Origin: Sycon ciliatum
Lineage: Eukaryota; Porifera; Calcarea; Leucosolenida; Sycettidae
Assembly: GCF_964019385.1 (NCBI RefSeq)
Contig: NC_088643.1
Coordinates: 73,022,574 to 73,086,573, forward strand
DNA: 64,000 nt
Direction of reading: 5' to 3'
The notes below the pieces were generated by a model. The model was not told the DNA's origin. It ran no database searches and saw only the letters and a list, made by a program, of their open reading frames with translations. How positions within the stretch are numbered: position 1 is the first letter of the stretch; every line of letters begins with the position of its first letter. The translations under genes and the position numbers were made by a program. Of the stretch, positions 51,795 through 63,017 are shown one piece after another.

Positions 51795-54700
51795 AGGCTC
51801 CGCATGCACGCACACATGCATGCACATGTACAATACAGACACAAATACTCTAAAAATACCTCTCTTCGTGATCATGAAGGAGTTCAAGCTGTTAGAAAGT
51901 GGCGAAGGATTGCTTACACAGAGCTTTCATTACTATGCTCTATCAGCCAGAGAGTCGAGGGATTGGGGTGCTTTAGGTCTAATATGCGCGGCAACCCGCC
52001 AAGAGGTTTGTATGAAAATTGCAATCTCCTCCAGTGAAACATCAATAGTTTGTGTGTGCATGTGTGCCTGTACGTGACTATGCGTGCCTTTGTGTGTGTG
52101 TGTTGTTGCAGTGCTATGAGAGATCAGTACATGCGCACGGGAGAGGGCTTCTTGCTGGTGTACGCGATCAACAATGACAAGTCTTTCGAAGACATCTCAA
52201 CCTACCGAGATCAGGTTAGTGAGCCGCACCGTGACCTGCTGCCTGCCAACAGTGTACTATTTTGTTTTCTGGCCGTTTTCAGTGCCCTGGCCGACCTACA
52301 TCCAGTCGTGGGGTTTTCCTCCATGCGTAGCAGGAGCTACAAACAGCTACTAGTGTAGCATGGCTACTTTATGACACGTAATTTGTATACACATAAATAG
52401 TACACCGTAGGAATGCATGGATAGCAGTGCGAGTATACTTGGCCAGACTTATTAAAATGTGCCCTTTACTTCGAGCCTCAGGCATGTGTTGAAATGAGCA
52501 CGAGAATTAAAAATTGTTGGCAAGTGTGTCACCCTGCAACACATCCGACATTTTTCATCTCCTCGAGGCTACGTTGCCACGACTTCCTTGATTTTATTCA
52601 CCATAAGGCCGAATTTGGACGATCGCCTTCACTCATTTCCTTTCGCGACTGCCAGAATGGGGGCTGTAGGCATTCCACGATATCTTTGTATGAGGTGAGC
52701 AGGCAATGCCATACAGTGTGAAACGCCACACGTACTTCACGACATCGTTGATGTCCACGGCTAAGTCGATGCCTGTTACCTGGCCGTACTTACCCTTACT
52801 TGCGACGCCCTCTGTGAGGAATGCAGACACTTGTCCTTGAGTGTAATGGAAAGTAGGTCACGGGACTAGGTCCGGGTAACACCTACCATGGCCCTTATAC
52901 CTAGTCTGGAGACCATGTACCTCGCCATCGGCAGCAACCACAGGGGAGAGGGGGAAGAGGAGGAAAGCATTTTCAAGGTAGATGGCAAGAGGGGTCCGTT
53001 GATTGGGTTTTGTTGATTGCATAATACGTATGGACTCATGTAAACAACCCTTTTTTATAGTATTGTAAATCTCTAGGTGCTATTGCTAATATTAGTGCCC
53101 AGTTTGCATTCTTGAACACTTTGTGTTTTGTGGTGGGCATTGCTTGTGATGTTGCTCACTCAGATTCTTCGTGTCAAGGATGTCACAGAGTCAGAAGGTG
53201 TACCAATGATGCGTAAGTCTGATCAATGTATGCATGGGGTGTATTCACCGGGTGTGTGCACGAGGTGTATGTACGAGGTGTATGCATGAGGTGTGTGCAC
53301 AAGGTGTATGCACGAGATGTATGCACGAGGTATATTCACCGGGTGTGTGCACGAGGTGTACTAAGTAGGCACGAGATACAGTGTGTACGTGTTCACAGGG
53401 TTGTTTTTATTTATTTTTTTATGTTAGTTTGTTTCCTGGAAAGTACAATATACAGCCTCAAAGAGGGTCGAACAGAAAGGGAGACAGTAGTAATATTCTT
53501 CTCATCTTCTTTGGGCTAGTTGGTCATACTAGTACAACCTCAAACCTATCTCTATATTTATTTGAAACCATGCTAATATGTGTGATGCAGCACCATAGCT
53601 AGTTGTGGTGGTGGTGGCCCTGTAACCTGTGCACGGTGCGCTTGCTTTCATTGGCTGCTGCTTGGAAGCCATAGCACCAGAATGAAACCGAGATGCCCAT
53701 TTTGGCACGTGACGGCGTCATCAACCAGTTCTTTCTGTGATTGTTTAATCTTGTGCTTAACCAACACACATCAGTTGTAGGCAACAAGGCTGATCTGCGC
53801 CGTGATGTGGAGCTGGAGCGAGCTCAGCAGCGAGCTAAATCCTATAATGTCCCATTCGTTGAGACGTCAGCTAAGACTCGGCAAGGAGTGGTGAGTGTGT
53901 ACTGTAGACACTATGCTTAGACTTAGTGTCGACGACGTTGGCAAGGAGGAGAAATCCTAGTCTTGCAGAAATTCCCTTGACATCAGACTCATCAAGCCTG
54001 CTATATTCCGGCTACGGTTATGAAGGAGTTCAATGGATTGCCGTGACAAAGTGGTACCACTAATGAAATGTGGCTACTAATGAAATGTGGAGGCGGACAT
54101 GTGTTTGGTGTCTCTATGTGTATTGTGCTGTGGCATACCTGTTGTCCAGTCGGTGTGCTCTTGCTGTGCACTATAAACATAACTTACTAGTAGTAAAGAT
54201 CCCGGTTCAAAATGAGCTCTGTGCAGCAGCAGCAGCAGCAGCAGCCCATATGAGCATACAGTTATATATGATGTTCAACAGTGTCCTGCTTCAACATTCG
54301 TAAGCTCTGCTCTTACCGGCGCAGGGATCAGTTGACAGAGGTTGCGCTCTACATAACTGCTACTCTTTCAATTTAGACTGAATCATCATTCGTGTACGCG
54401 CCGCATGTTGCTGCTTCTTCACTTACTGTTTGGCGACCCATGATGAAAAGTCGGGTAGCGGGTCACTAACGCCAGTCTGCTGTTCTGTGTCTGTCTGTGT
54501 CGTCTTGTCTCAGGACGATGCCTTCTTTGGACTAGTGAGAGAAATTCGGAAATATGTGAGTGGCCATTGTACTTACGCCTGTATTTCTCTCACCTTGATT
54601 TCCTACTGCCAGTGACCATTTTGCTGTGTTCAATTTCCTAAATTAATATGCTGATGTTATGTCTGAGCACCCTAAAGTACACTACACTGCATTCATTTTG

Positions 54701-55055
54701 TACTTGACATCTGGAGACGAAATGTTAGCCTCCGTTATGCCCCCAGGTCGGCGCACGTACATCATGCTGACTGATGGGAAAGACGCACCCACCTACGTAC
54801 ACTCACATGCACCTACCTGTATGCACTCGCATCGGCATGCATGCACACATCCAGTCCCATCATTTATTCATTACGATCCAAGAAGCACTTTCTTTGGGCT
54901 ATGGTATCTCCATACCATGGTCACTACTACTGCTGCTCTGGAGCGGTGTCGGCTGATGATGAACGTATTTGTATCTTCTCTGCTGTTCACAGAAGCAAAA
55001 CAAGGGCAACACGAAAGCGAAGGCCAAGCCGAAAAGATTCTGCATGTTGCTGTAA
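44463..55055 (+). CDS. RAS: RAS small GTPase, ten coding exons, complete
   Basis: Ras is a GDP/GTP switch at the plasma membrane that relays receptor signals to kinases such as Raf. Exons: 44463-44493, 45686-45734, 49910-49938, 50971-51020, 51553-51587, 52112-52214, 53164-53212, 53775-53890, 54514-54555, 54993-55055; total 188 residues plus TAA, the length of human Ras. Seen: start [17 protein letters not shown] (P-loop with wild-type Gly12 and Gly13), effector loop YDPTIEDSY, switch [11 protein letters not shown] with Gln61, LVGNKADL, ETSAKT, a lysine-rich C-terminus and a final CMLL. The CAAX box ends in Leu, which by known rules favours geranylgeranylation; there is no upstream cysteine for palmitoylation, as in K-Ras4B. 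The start ATG is in good context (GCAGCCATGA). The effector loop is canonical Ras, not Ral or Rap. Introns cut the gene into unusually small exons (29-116 nt). Confidence 0.96.
44929..45546. mobile_element. Inverted-repeat element in RAS intron 1
   Basis: Left end GTAGACCCGGGTGCTCGAAT and right end ATTCGAGCACCCGGGTCTAC are exact inverse copies. Related partial copies occur inside (about 45244-45345). It fills about half of intron 1. Confidence 0.8.
46460..46802. mobile_element. Pogo-like MITE in RAS intron 2
   Basis: CAGTCGAATGTCACTTATCC at the left and GGATAAGTGACATTGGACTG at the right, with TA immediately outside each end. 343 bp, no transposase. Related in termini to the element at 26994-28134. 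Confidence 0.8.
46900..46990. repeat. Interrupted (CA)n microsatellite
   Basis: CA array with CGCA and AACA interruptions in RAS intron 2. Confidence 0.95.
48099..48449. mobile_element. Inverted-repeat element with AGAGCTTTTTCAAGG ends, RAS intron 2
   Basis: Terminal inverted repeats TAGAGCTTTTTCAAGG and CCTTGAAAAAGCTCTC bound about 350 bp without coding potential. It ends about 90 bp before the 50-bp minisatellite. A partial relative lies at 23492-23610. Confidence 0.75.
48541..49890. repeat. 50-bp minisatellite, 27 copies, in RAS intron 2
   Basis: Exactly 27 contiguous 50-bp units beginning GGCTTTGTTATTCATTGTTG. Units vary at four sites: TTC/TTG before ATTGTTG, AAAAG/AAAAT, GCATGG/GCACGG, and TTTGTATGT/TTTGTTTGT. 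The array ends 19 bp before RAS exon 3 (49910), so its last unit joins the pyrimidine tract. There are no spacers. Confidence 0.97.
50089..50250 (+). repeat. Dispersed repeat family A, copy 2
   Basis: Same blocks in the same order as 29037-29200, located in RAS intron 3. Shared sequence may extend beyond these limits. No coding potential recognised. Confidence 0.8.
50789..50845 (+). repeat. Dispersed tail block (ATTCGCTTCCAT...GTTTGG)
   Basis: TTCGCTTCCATGTAATTGGG followed by TTGCCCGTTTGGTATTGCGAA. Close matches occur at 40316-40372 and 59753-59808. Likely the 3' tail of one LINE or SINE family. Confidence 0.7.
51605..51790. repeat. (CA)n microsatellite just after the RAS exon 5 donor
   Basis: CA array with CATG and CGCA interruptions starting about 17 bp after the donor at 51588. 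Confidence 0.97.
53225..53365. repeat. Degenerate 14-bp tandem repeat in RAS intron 7
   Basis: Variants of GTATGCACGAGGTGT repeated about ten times, starting within 15 bp of the donor at 53213. Confidence 0.85.
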
Positions 55056-55794
55056 AGGCACCCACCCGCCCACCTGGACACGAGGACATCTGCATGGGGT
55101 TTGAGGTTTGCTTTGCTGTTGAATTTGTGTAGCAGCAGCAGCAACAGTAGTTTTGCATGCGCAAAAGCAAATGAGAGAATGTAGTCAGCTGGAAGATGAT
55201 TCCATCATGCAGCACTCTCCAAGGCTTTGGTTTTGCTTGCATCACCGCTCCGAAAGCCGATGACACCTGCAGCCAGTGTTGCGCTTCTGACTTTTGTCAA
55301 CCTGTGATTTGCGTGATTGTGTACATACGGACCGTGTCGGTTTACCAAGGCATGTCTGCTGGCCTGAATGTTTGCCCGCGTTGGAAGTCATTTCACCCAT
55401 GCTCCTGCTCATGCTATTTCCTTTTGACCCCCGTGCATCCCGTTGTGTAACACTGCATGTAGTAAGTTAGTGGACAACGTGAGTAGCACCGGCAGGTTAC
55501 GTACTGCTGTCATTAGAGTAGACCTCTCAATGTCTCTAGTTCCAATTCATAGTGTAGATTTTTTACTCTAACTTCAACGTTGGGAATCTGTTCTAGCTGT
55601 CCGGTACAGTTAAAATGTTCCTGCCAAGAATGCTGAATGCCATGTGACATATTCTTTTCTTATCATTAGCCGGTGCCACGTGGAGCATAGTCAGCTCCGC
55701 TAATTCCTGCAAGCGTCTCGTGTCGCAGAACACTCTCTCCCACTTTGTTTGTGTGTGTGTTTGTGTGTGTGTGATGTGTGTGTGTGTGGGGGGG

Positions 55795-55990
55795 GGGGGG
55801 GGGGGGGTGCAGTGGCATGTGCAGCGATTTCCTATCCAGAGGTTGCGGGTTCGATTCCCGACGATTATGGTCACTCGTATATCTTTCTTCTCTTTCTCAG
55901 GCTCCTGTCCTTTCTTTCATTCTCCTGGGTGGGTACCAACAGCCAGTGCACGCCGGAGTATGTGGTGTGATGTGCGTGCGGGAAAAAAAA
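55795..55990 (+). mobile_element. SINE-like element with tRNA-type B box
   Basis: After a G run, GTTGCGGGTTCGATTCCCG matches a tRNA T-arm/B box. The segment ends in an A-rich stretch (about 55984-56010). The upstream A box is poorly preserved. Confidence 0.5.
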
Positions 55991-56076
55991 ATGAAAAAGA
56001 CCAAAAACCAGGGATTCATTGGCCAGAAAAGCCACTACAAATAGGTGTAGTGTGTGGTGTAGACCAGGTTGAGGAG

Positions 56077-56330
56077 TGGCGGTCAATTCTTCAGCCTTTC
56101 AAGCTGTTGAATGGTGCCATCGCAGCACAAGTTGCTATGGCTTCTGCTGTAGCATCGCTATCATCGCCCCGGGCGATGGGCGTCAAAAGGTATAGGTGTG
56201 GCTGAATAATGGCAGTCAATTCTTCAGCCTTGCAAGCTGTTGAATGGTGCAATGAATCCCATCACAATTTACTATGGCTTCCGCTGTAGCATCGCTATCG
56301 TCGCCTCTGGCGATGGGCGTCAAAAGGTGT
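56077..56330. repeat. Tandem duplication of about 135 bp
   Basis: Two diverged copies sharing GTCAATTCTTCAGCCT, AAGCTGTTGAATGGTG, GCTGTAGCATCGCTATC and GGCGATGGGCGTCAAAAGGT. Confidence 0.85.
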
Positions 56331-56424
56331 GTGTTCGTGTGCGCGCGTGTGTCGTTGTGTGTTCTTTCTATCTGCCTGCCTATCTTAAAAAAAGAGAAAA
56401 ACTAAAGGTCGCACGTCCGTGTTA

Positions 56425-56919
56425 TAGGCCTTGACGGATTATGCTAATATTTTCGTGAAATTATGCTTTTCGCATTGCTGAAAAAAATTCCCGAATTATG
56501 CTATTTTTATGCTAAAAGTTATCATATTTTGCCGCATTATGCTCACATATGCTGCTAATGTACATGATGGTTCTGTGCAAAATAACAGGGTAGTTTTTTG
56601 TAGAGGGCGTTGTACTGCAGTAGCCAAAGTTAGTTCAACGGGGTCAACGCACCGTCCGACCTAGCTACGAACGTCACTGATTGTAGTGGACTGGACATAA
56701 TTATTATCAAGGGAGTCGTAAACCTCCGACTTCCTGGTGCATCTACTTGTACTAAGTCTTGTACTTGTAGAACATTGTACAACTGTATGGAATTTGATGC
56801 GAAAAGGCGGATTATTCCAATTTTAGCGATTCGGATGCAATTAGCCTCGAATTATGCGATTATTCGATTTTGGTAGGAATTATGCGAAAAATTATGCTAG
56901 CATAATCCGTCAAGGCCTA
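56425..56919. mobile_element. hAT-like MITE with TAGGCCTTGACGGATTATGC ends
   Basis: Terminal inverted repeats TAGGCCTTGACGGATTATGC and inverse. An 8-bp target duplication with one mismatch flanks it: CCGTGTTA (56417-56424) and CCGCGTTA (56920-56927). AATTATGC motifs repeat inside. 495 bp. Confidence 0.82.
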
Positions 56920-57240
56920 CCGCGTTACCACCGGCTATACAATAATGTATTGAGAAACACAAGCACTGCAGCTTTTAGGATCTGACTGAGACTGTATGTG
57001 TGAGATTAGTTATTTTGATACCGTGCTGCTCAATGGAATCCGACCAAGGGAGTCATCGCAATGTATGTCTATGCGGAATGTTGCCAGTTGCTGACAAGTC
57101 AGGCCAAACCACCACACAGGAGTAGCGTATTCTGGACGGACATAATGAAAAGCAGGGTAGAAATCATGGCATAATACATTAGTGTATACTGTACTCGAAT
57201 TCGTCTTCTTCAAAGTTCTTTCTCAAACTGATATAGCTAG

Positions 57241-57776
57241 TATCTCGGAGTGACCGTGGACAACACTTTGACATTCAGGGAGCACATTGATAAAGTGGCA
57301 GCCAAGATGGCTCAGAAGATTGGAGCACTCTGGCGCGCACGCCGCTGCCTCAGTGAAGCTGCAAGGGCACGGTACGTGACCTCCGTAGTACTGCCAGACG
57401 CCATATACGCCTCGCCCTCTTTCAGTGGCTCACTGTCGAGTGCTGAGACCAGGAGGCTGCAGGTTCTGCTGAATCGAGCAGTCCGCACTGTCTACGGTGT
57501 GCCCATGCGACACTCAGCTGAGCCTTTGCTGACCCGGCCGCTGGGAGTTTTCCAGGTGTCAGAGCACTTCCACCAGAACACCTTAGCTCTTGTGTGAAAG
57601 AGCCTACACGGTGAGACATCGCAGTCCGTCAGAGAACTAATGGCTCCACAAATGACTAGAGAAACCCGCCTTCAGCAGTAGGACGGACTCAGTCTTCCAG
57701 TTGCAAGAACAAACGCTGGCAAGTCGAGGTACGCCTTCAACGCTACAGGTAATTGTAAATGGAACAGATTACCGTA
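57241..57776 (+). mobile_element. LINE reverse-transcriptase C-terminal fragment
   Basis: Begins YLGVTVDNTLTFREHI, continues KIGALWRARRCL and RRLQVLLNRAVRTVYG; after a frame change, RYAFNATGNCKWNRLP. This is the thumb and tail region of a LINE ORF2. It stops where the next inverted-repeat element begins. Confidence 0.75.
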
Positions 57777-58193
57777 GAAGGCCGCAACCACACTACGTAA
57801 AAATCACAGTACAAATTTTCATGCATATCTCAGTGCAAGTCGGTACGCAACCACACTACACTTTTCGGTCTGCATAGATGACGTTTTCACGCGACCAGCA
57901 CGTGACGTTGTCGTACCAAAGCGTGTGCCATGCGCTGGAAAAGACCGGGAAATAATTTAATTCAAAAACAATGCTGATGCTGATGCTATGTACGATGACC
58001 CGGTACAAAAGCAAAGTTGTACACAGGAGAAGGAGCGCGAAAACGACGAAAACGACAAACGTGGCTTTCTACAGGGGTGCGCCAGTTGCTGAAAACCTAC
58101 AAAGCGCATTTTGCATTTCGCACGCGTCGGCATGACGATTTCTACTGTAATGCCGTTTGTACGTAATTTTGTACCTAGTGTGGTTGCAGCCTA
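57777..58193. mobile_element. Inverted-repeat element with [16 protein letters not shown] ends
   Basis: Left AAGGCCGCAACCACACTACG and right TAGTGTGGTTGCAGCCT are inverse with one mismatch. About 417 bp. It interrupts the LINE tail ending at 57776. Confidence 0.65.
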
Positions 58194-58264
58194 AGCCCAC
58201 CCGCGTATAAGCCCATGCCCGCGCATAAGCCCAGGGTTTGTTCATCACACAGCTTCATCGTACA

Positions 58265-59306
58265 AGCCCATAGGCATAGACGGGTTGCCAAAGTCGCCTC
58301 CGGGGATCCGTTCCCGAGGTGGCTCTGGAGAACACGGATGTTTGAATCGATTTTTCGGGGCAGAGCGACAGGTTGTTTCTCCTTTTTACCTTTAGACGTG
58401 TGTTTCCTTCCCTTTGGTACAGTTATTTGTAGCAACCGGGGATGGGTCAGAATGATCACTGTTGTGCTGTGGGTTGCTCGACAAGGAGAGTGAAAGGAAA
58501 GAAGATCAAATTTCATTTTCTCCCTCGTAAGCCGACAGTGCGAGCCATTTGGCTCACAAGAATCAATAGAAAAGATCTGGTGCCATCCAAGGACACTTGC
58601 TTGTGCTACAAGCATTTCCACAACGGGGAGAAATCCAAGGACCAGCCATATCCGGTATATTTCTCTCACAAGTCGTATCCTTTGTGTAGGAAAGCTCCAG
58701 AAAAGAGACCGTTGAGAAAATGTCCGAAGTCTAAGCCCAAAAAAGCCAATGCCAATGCCAAGAAACCAAGCAGCAGGTCGAAGTTAGTGCAGTTGATGGC
58801 CAGGAACACCTTGTGTTTTTTATCCTTCGTCTGGCTTGCCCAACAAAATGCACTGACTACAGCATCATCATCATCATCCGCTTCAGACAATGATATTGTC
58901 ACAGCATGAACAAAACCCTCCTTTGCAAACTTCTGCCCTCTCTTGAACGTTCTACACCACTACCAAAAATTCTCTTTATAGTTCCAATCGTCAAACCTTT
59001 GAAAGGTTTCAGAGAGTCAAACGGCAGATCCATGCGACTATCCACACTATCGTTGCTATTACTACAAGTCCTACTCTATTCCTACACTACTACTAGAAGT
59101 CGGCAGCAACAAACAACTACCAATACACTAAAAGGAAGGAAACGCAAGTCATGGCACAAGCAAAATAAAACACACAAACACATCAATCCATATGGCCATG
59201 TGTCTCTTTGCCCCGAAAAATCGATTCCGAGCTCCGTGGTCTCCAGGGCCATCTCGGGTACGGATCTCCGGAGGCGACTTTGGCAACCTGTCTATGGGCC
59301 TAGGTC
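58265..59306. mobile_element. Inverted repeats flanking the THAP ORF
   Basis: GGTTGCCAAAGTCGCCTCCG near 58284-58303 and its inverse CGGAGGCGACTTTGGCAACC near 59269-59288 sit inside longer arms of about 45 bp. AAGCCCATGCCCGCGCATAA motifs lie outside both arms as direct repeats (about 58210 and 59420). Together they outline a decayed DNA element of at least 1 kb carrying the THAP ORF. Confidence 0.55.
58442..58909 (+). CDS. THAP-type zinc-finger ORF, probably of transposon origin
   Basis: Single-exon ORF of 155 residues starting at ATG 58442. THAP domains are C2CH zinc fingers that bind DNA, found in host regulators and in transposases such as P-element and Kolobok types. Residues 7-74 fit: CCAVGC, 42 residues, then CYKHF (C2CH), with Trp37 and a YPVYF stretch near where THAP domains carry an AVPTIF motif. 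After that come a lysine-rich stretch (about 84-115) and a serine-rich end; no catalytic domain is seen. Inverted repeats of about 45 bp lie on both sides (58265-58312 and 59262-59306), suggesting the ORF sits inside a DNA element. A second open stretch (58906-59397) overlaps the stop in another frame but resembles nothing I know. Alternatively this is the first exon of a larger host gene. Confidence 0.6.
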   Translation: MGQNDHCCAVGCSTRRVKGKKIKFHFLPRKPTVRAIWLTRINRKDLVPSKDTCLCYKHFHNGEKSKDQPYPVYFSHKSYPLCRKAPEKRPLRKCPKSKPKKANANAKKPSSRSKLVQLMARNTLCFLSFVWLAQQNALTTASSSSSASDNDIVTA

Positions 59307-59944
59307 ATACTGGGAGTCCATAAATTATGGACTATTGGCCATATTGCACAGTGGTTTTCAGCAATGTACTTCACACTTCCTTGATACTTTTCAATAGCAC
59401 AACTTGGTGTCGGCGTATAAGCCCATGCCCGCGCATAAGCCCATGTTCTCGTATAACTATAAGCCCACCGAAATGTTCTTGTGAAACAGATAAGCCCATG
59501 GGCTTATCCGCGGGATTCTACGGTACCTGGAGACGTCCGCTCCAGCACAACGCTGGAGACCTTCAAAGCTGCAGCAGTACCGTACGCAATTGCTCATCGA
59601 CTGTGCCCGATGTATTCCTTGCTAAATACATGCAACAGTAGCAAATGCCATGTTTGACAATGGCGGATCCATACTATTGATCTCCAGCTAGCTGACTATC
59701 ATTTCCAGTGCATACACACTTTTTTCTCTCTCTCTTTTTTTCTTCCCTCTTAATTCGCTACCTTGTCATTGGGAAGAAATTCCCGTTTGGATTTTGCGAA
59801 GTAACACAAAGTTTAAAAAATATAATACAAAAAAGGACAGTCATAGCAGCGCAGAAGATGCAGCGAGTGAATCAGCCTTCATCAAGTGTCCCGGGGCGGA
59901 CGAGATAGTGACGGTTAGTTCGCAAAACTCCGCGTACATGTACG

Positions 59945-61030
59945 ATGTGCTGTCCTCCTTTGCCCTATCTCAACCACAAGCAGCATAATTATGCAGCCTT
60001 CACGCGTGGCCTCGCCAGTAGGTGGACGTTCCTCTGCCGGGTTCAGAAGGAGGCCCCGGAAGCCATGGCACCCGTCGAGCATATCATCTACACCAAACTT
60101 CTACCAAACTTGACGGGACAGCCTATTGACGCCGCTCTCAGACATTTCTTCTCTCTCCCCTGCGGTGAAAGCGGGCTCGGTGTGCTTGACCCGACCGCAC
60201 TGGGAACGCAGTACTGTTCCTCTCGATCCGTCACCTCGTCGCTCGTTGAGAACATCGTCGCTCAGCGCCCACAGCTTGGTGATGCACTGGCCACCGTCAG
60301 CCACATGAAGACCAGGGCACGCAATGAAGCCCGCCGCCGTATTCAGGAGGCTGCTGCGTCGTTCAACAGCGCAGCTCCTGAAAGCCTGCAGCGTACTATA
60401 CTATCCACCTGGTCCGCGAATCTGGAGCATCCAGCTGGCTAACCTGCCGTCCACTGAAGGCTCATGAGTTCTCACTATCCAAGAGTGAGTTCAGGGATGG
60501 TCTAGCTCTGCGGTATGGATGGCAGCCCAGCCGCCTACCATCAGCGTGTGTGTGTGTGTGGTGAGCCATTCGATGTGACCCACGCTCTTTCCTGCAGCAC
60601 TGGCCGGCTACCCGACAATCCGTCACAGCGAGCTTCGTGACGTGACAGCGAATCTGCTCAAGAGAGTTGCCACGAATGTGGCAGTCGAGCCTCGACTCCA
60701 GCCGCTAACTGGAGAAAGGCTGCAGTGTCGAACCGCAATCACTGACGACCAGGCCCGGTTGGATGTGGCGGCTAGTGGTGTGTGGGGTGGAAGATTCGAG
60801 CGTGTGTTTCTCGATGTACGGGTTTTCAACCCTTTCGCACAATCGAATCGGACCTCCTCACTCATCAGCACGTACCAGCGCCATGAGAAGGAAAAACGTC
60901 GACACCATACCTGCCAAGTACTCAGAGTGCTTTTTCTGGATCGCCATGCAGTCCATCCTCAAGCGTGCAAAAAACATATCTCTGCCACTAATCGAGACTT
61001 ACACTGATTTTTGCGCTTTTGGGCCCAAAT
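59945..61030 (+). mobile_element. LINE ORF2 C-terminal half, frameshifted
   Basis: Readable in several frames: AFTRGLASRWTFLCRV, LPNLTGQPIDAALRHFFSLP, GESGLGVLDP; then HEFSLSKSEFRDGLALRYGW, CVCVCGEPFDVTHALSC, TGERLQCRTAITDDQARLDV and FLDVRVFNPFAQSN. The order matches the C-terminal region of a non-LTR element family common in invertebrates, ending in a Cys-rich stretch and a nuclease-like DVRV segment. Several frameshifts make it inactive. Confidence 0.75.
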
Positions 61031-61582
61031 AAGTCTTGATGACGGCAAAAAATAATTGTCAACTGAATACGGAAGTGAACGAATTTGGTCGAAAGTGTCG
61101 AACCACCTTCATGACGAGCAACCGTTTGTGGCCACTGTTTGTGAACTTGGAGCTTGTTATGGTGTGTGTCGGCAGGAATTTTTTTATGGCGATCAGGAAA
61201 CGTTTTTCACATCGAAATCAGTGGTTACCCTTTGAAATTGAGATGTTCAAACAGCGAATTTTCTACGTCGAAATGAAGTTGGAGCACCATCGAGTTTGAT
61301 TATTCCGATTTCCTTGGTGGGCTAAGGTAAGGGTAATTAACAGCTAGACATAAAAATCTCACCTGTTCACGCCCTGTATAATCCAACTTCGACCTTCAAA
61401 GTGGGCGTACTCAAGCAACATAAATCATACATGCCGTATACATAAACCTTTGAAGGGAGCATGAAAACACGCAAACGCATACAGTCAACTTCGCTAATAA
61501 CGACTGCGGATATAACGACAATTCGCGAATAACGACCGAATTTCCATGCCCAGAGCAAAGTCCCATCTAAGGGGCCTATTAT

Positions 61583-61990
61583 ATTATAGCAATAAAAACT
61601 GCTTTATGGCAGTTTTCTAAAAAAAGTTATTGTGTTCTAGTCCATGGACCCCGTCTAAAAAGTAAGAAATTACCGAAATGTGATAGCTGAAAATTAAAAT
61701 TTCACACAAAACCTCACAATAATCACAACACTTGAAATGCTGCTTTCAACTTTAACTTGTACTGCACCAACAATTGGCAACATGCATGCATAGGAGAAAA
61801 GATCACGAGGGGAAAGGTCTTCTACATGTAGCTTTTAATTCTGTGTGTGATTATTGTGAGGTTTTGTGTGAAATTTTAATTTTCAGCTATCACATTTCGG
61901 TAATTTCTTACTTTTTAGACGGGGTCCATGGACTAGAACACAATAACTTTTTTTAGAAAACTGCCATAAAGCAGTTTTTATTGCTATAAT
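61583..61990. repeat. Near-perfect palindrome with arms of about 147 bp
   Basis: Left arm 61583-61730 and right arm 61844-61990 are almost identical inverse copies with about 113 bp between. Arms start ATTATAGCAATAAAAACTGC. Likely a foldback DNA element or recent inverted duplication. Confidence 0.9.
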
Positions 61991-63017
61991 TTCTTTTGTT
62001 TTTTCTGTCACCAATCGTTTTTCTTTGTAATTTTCCATTCATTTTCTGCTTTAATTCATATTTGCTTTGTTTTCCTAGCTTACTATTGCCGTGGCTGGCT
62101 CAACGCCCTTGTCTCAGGGGATTCTGTCCCTGCATTAGCTATGCTTGTCACATGCTATGAGATTGTGTCTAATAATAATAATAATAATAATAATGGAATG
62201 CCCTACATCAAGAGTACATGTACTCTTGCCTACATGTATATCAATATGTAAATGATGGCCTTCACATCATATCAAGAGGTTTATGTACTCTTGATCATAT
62301 CAATACCGTATTATACGCATTGATATGCAAGCCTTTTCTTGCAGAAAATGGCACTAGCATAATGCATGTTCAGGTTTTTACCGTACCGTTTCTATGGTTG
62401 TAGCCAATGAGCGACGTTCCCGCGGTGGCCTTGATGAGCCGATAAAGCCCGTGGTCAATGGATACGGAAAAATACGGTAGCAATAAAGCCCGTCGTCAAT
62501 GGCACCCCGTACTCTGTCAGCCTAGCTCTGCAGGGGTCTGTGGCAGTTTTTCGTTGTCAGCTCAGTTCACATCTCACATTCGACTCTGAACATGCTCTGG
62601 TACCTGGAAACAGCCTGTCCGAAAACGGCATGAAAAGTGTCTACACATCGTGGTCAGTTTTCAACTCAAGTTCTTGTTGTTGTGAGTGGAGATGAAATTT
62701 TACGATAGTTGTGAATAAGCGAAAGAGCATGCACCCATCTATCTGCTAAGAACCAAGCTGAAATAAGTGGCAAACATCGCGATCAGTTTTCCACTTTCTG
62801 TTCTACATGTACCGGTACTAAAAAAAGGAGTTGACGAGTTGCCGAACTTTTCTGATAATTTTGAGGAAGCGAAAGATCATGGACCAAGGATCATCCCATC
62901 CATGAGAAGCGGACGGAGCTGAAACTCACAAGCTGAATCCACCACGTCCCCGACCACCACCCCTATACGTGTCTTGCTTTTATACCAGAAAGGCGAAAGA
63001 CAAAACCTGAAACACCA

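Larger units (their letters stand above)
55056..58441. other. Region between RAS and the THAP ORF
   Basis: No host gene recognised. It contains the RAS 3' flank (no clear AATAAA seen), a SINE-like segment, a diverged tandem duplication, a hAT-like MITE, a LINE tail and another inverted-repeat element. Confidence 0.6.

Noticed and set aside
52633-52830. - strand open stretch in RAS intron 6
   Set aside because: No recognisable motif beyond a generic composition; not enough to call a retroelement.
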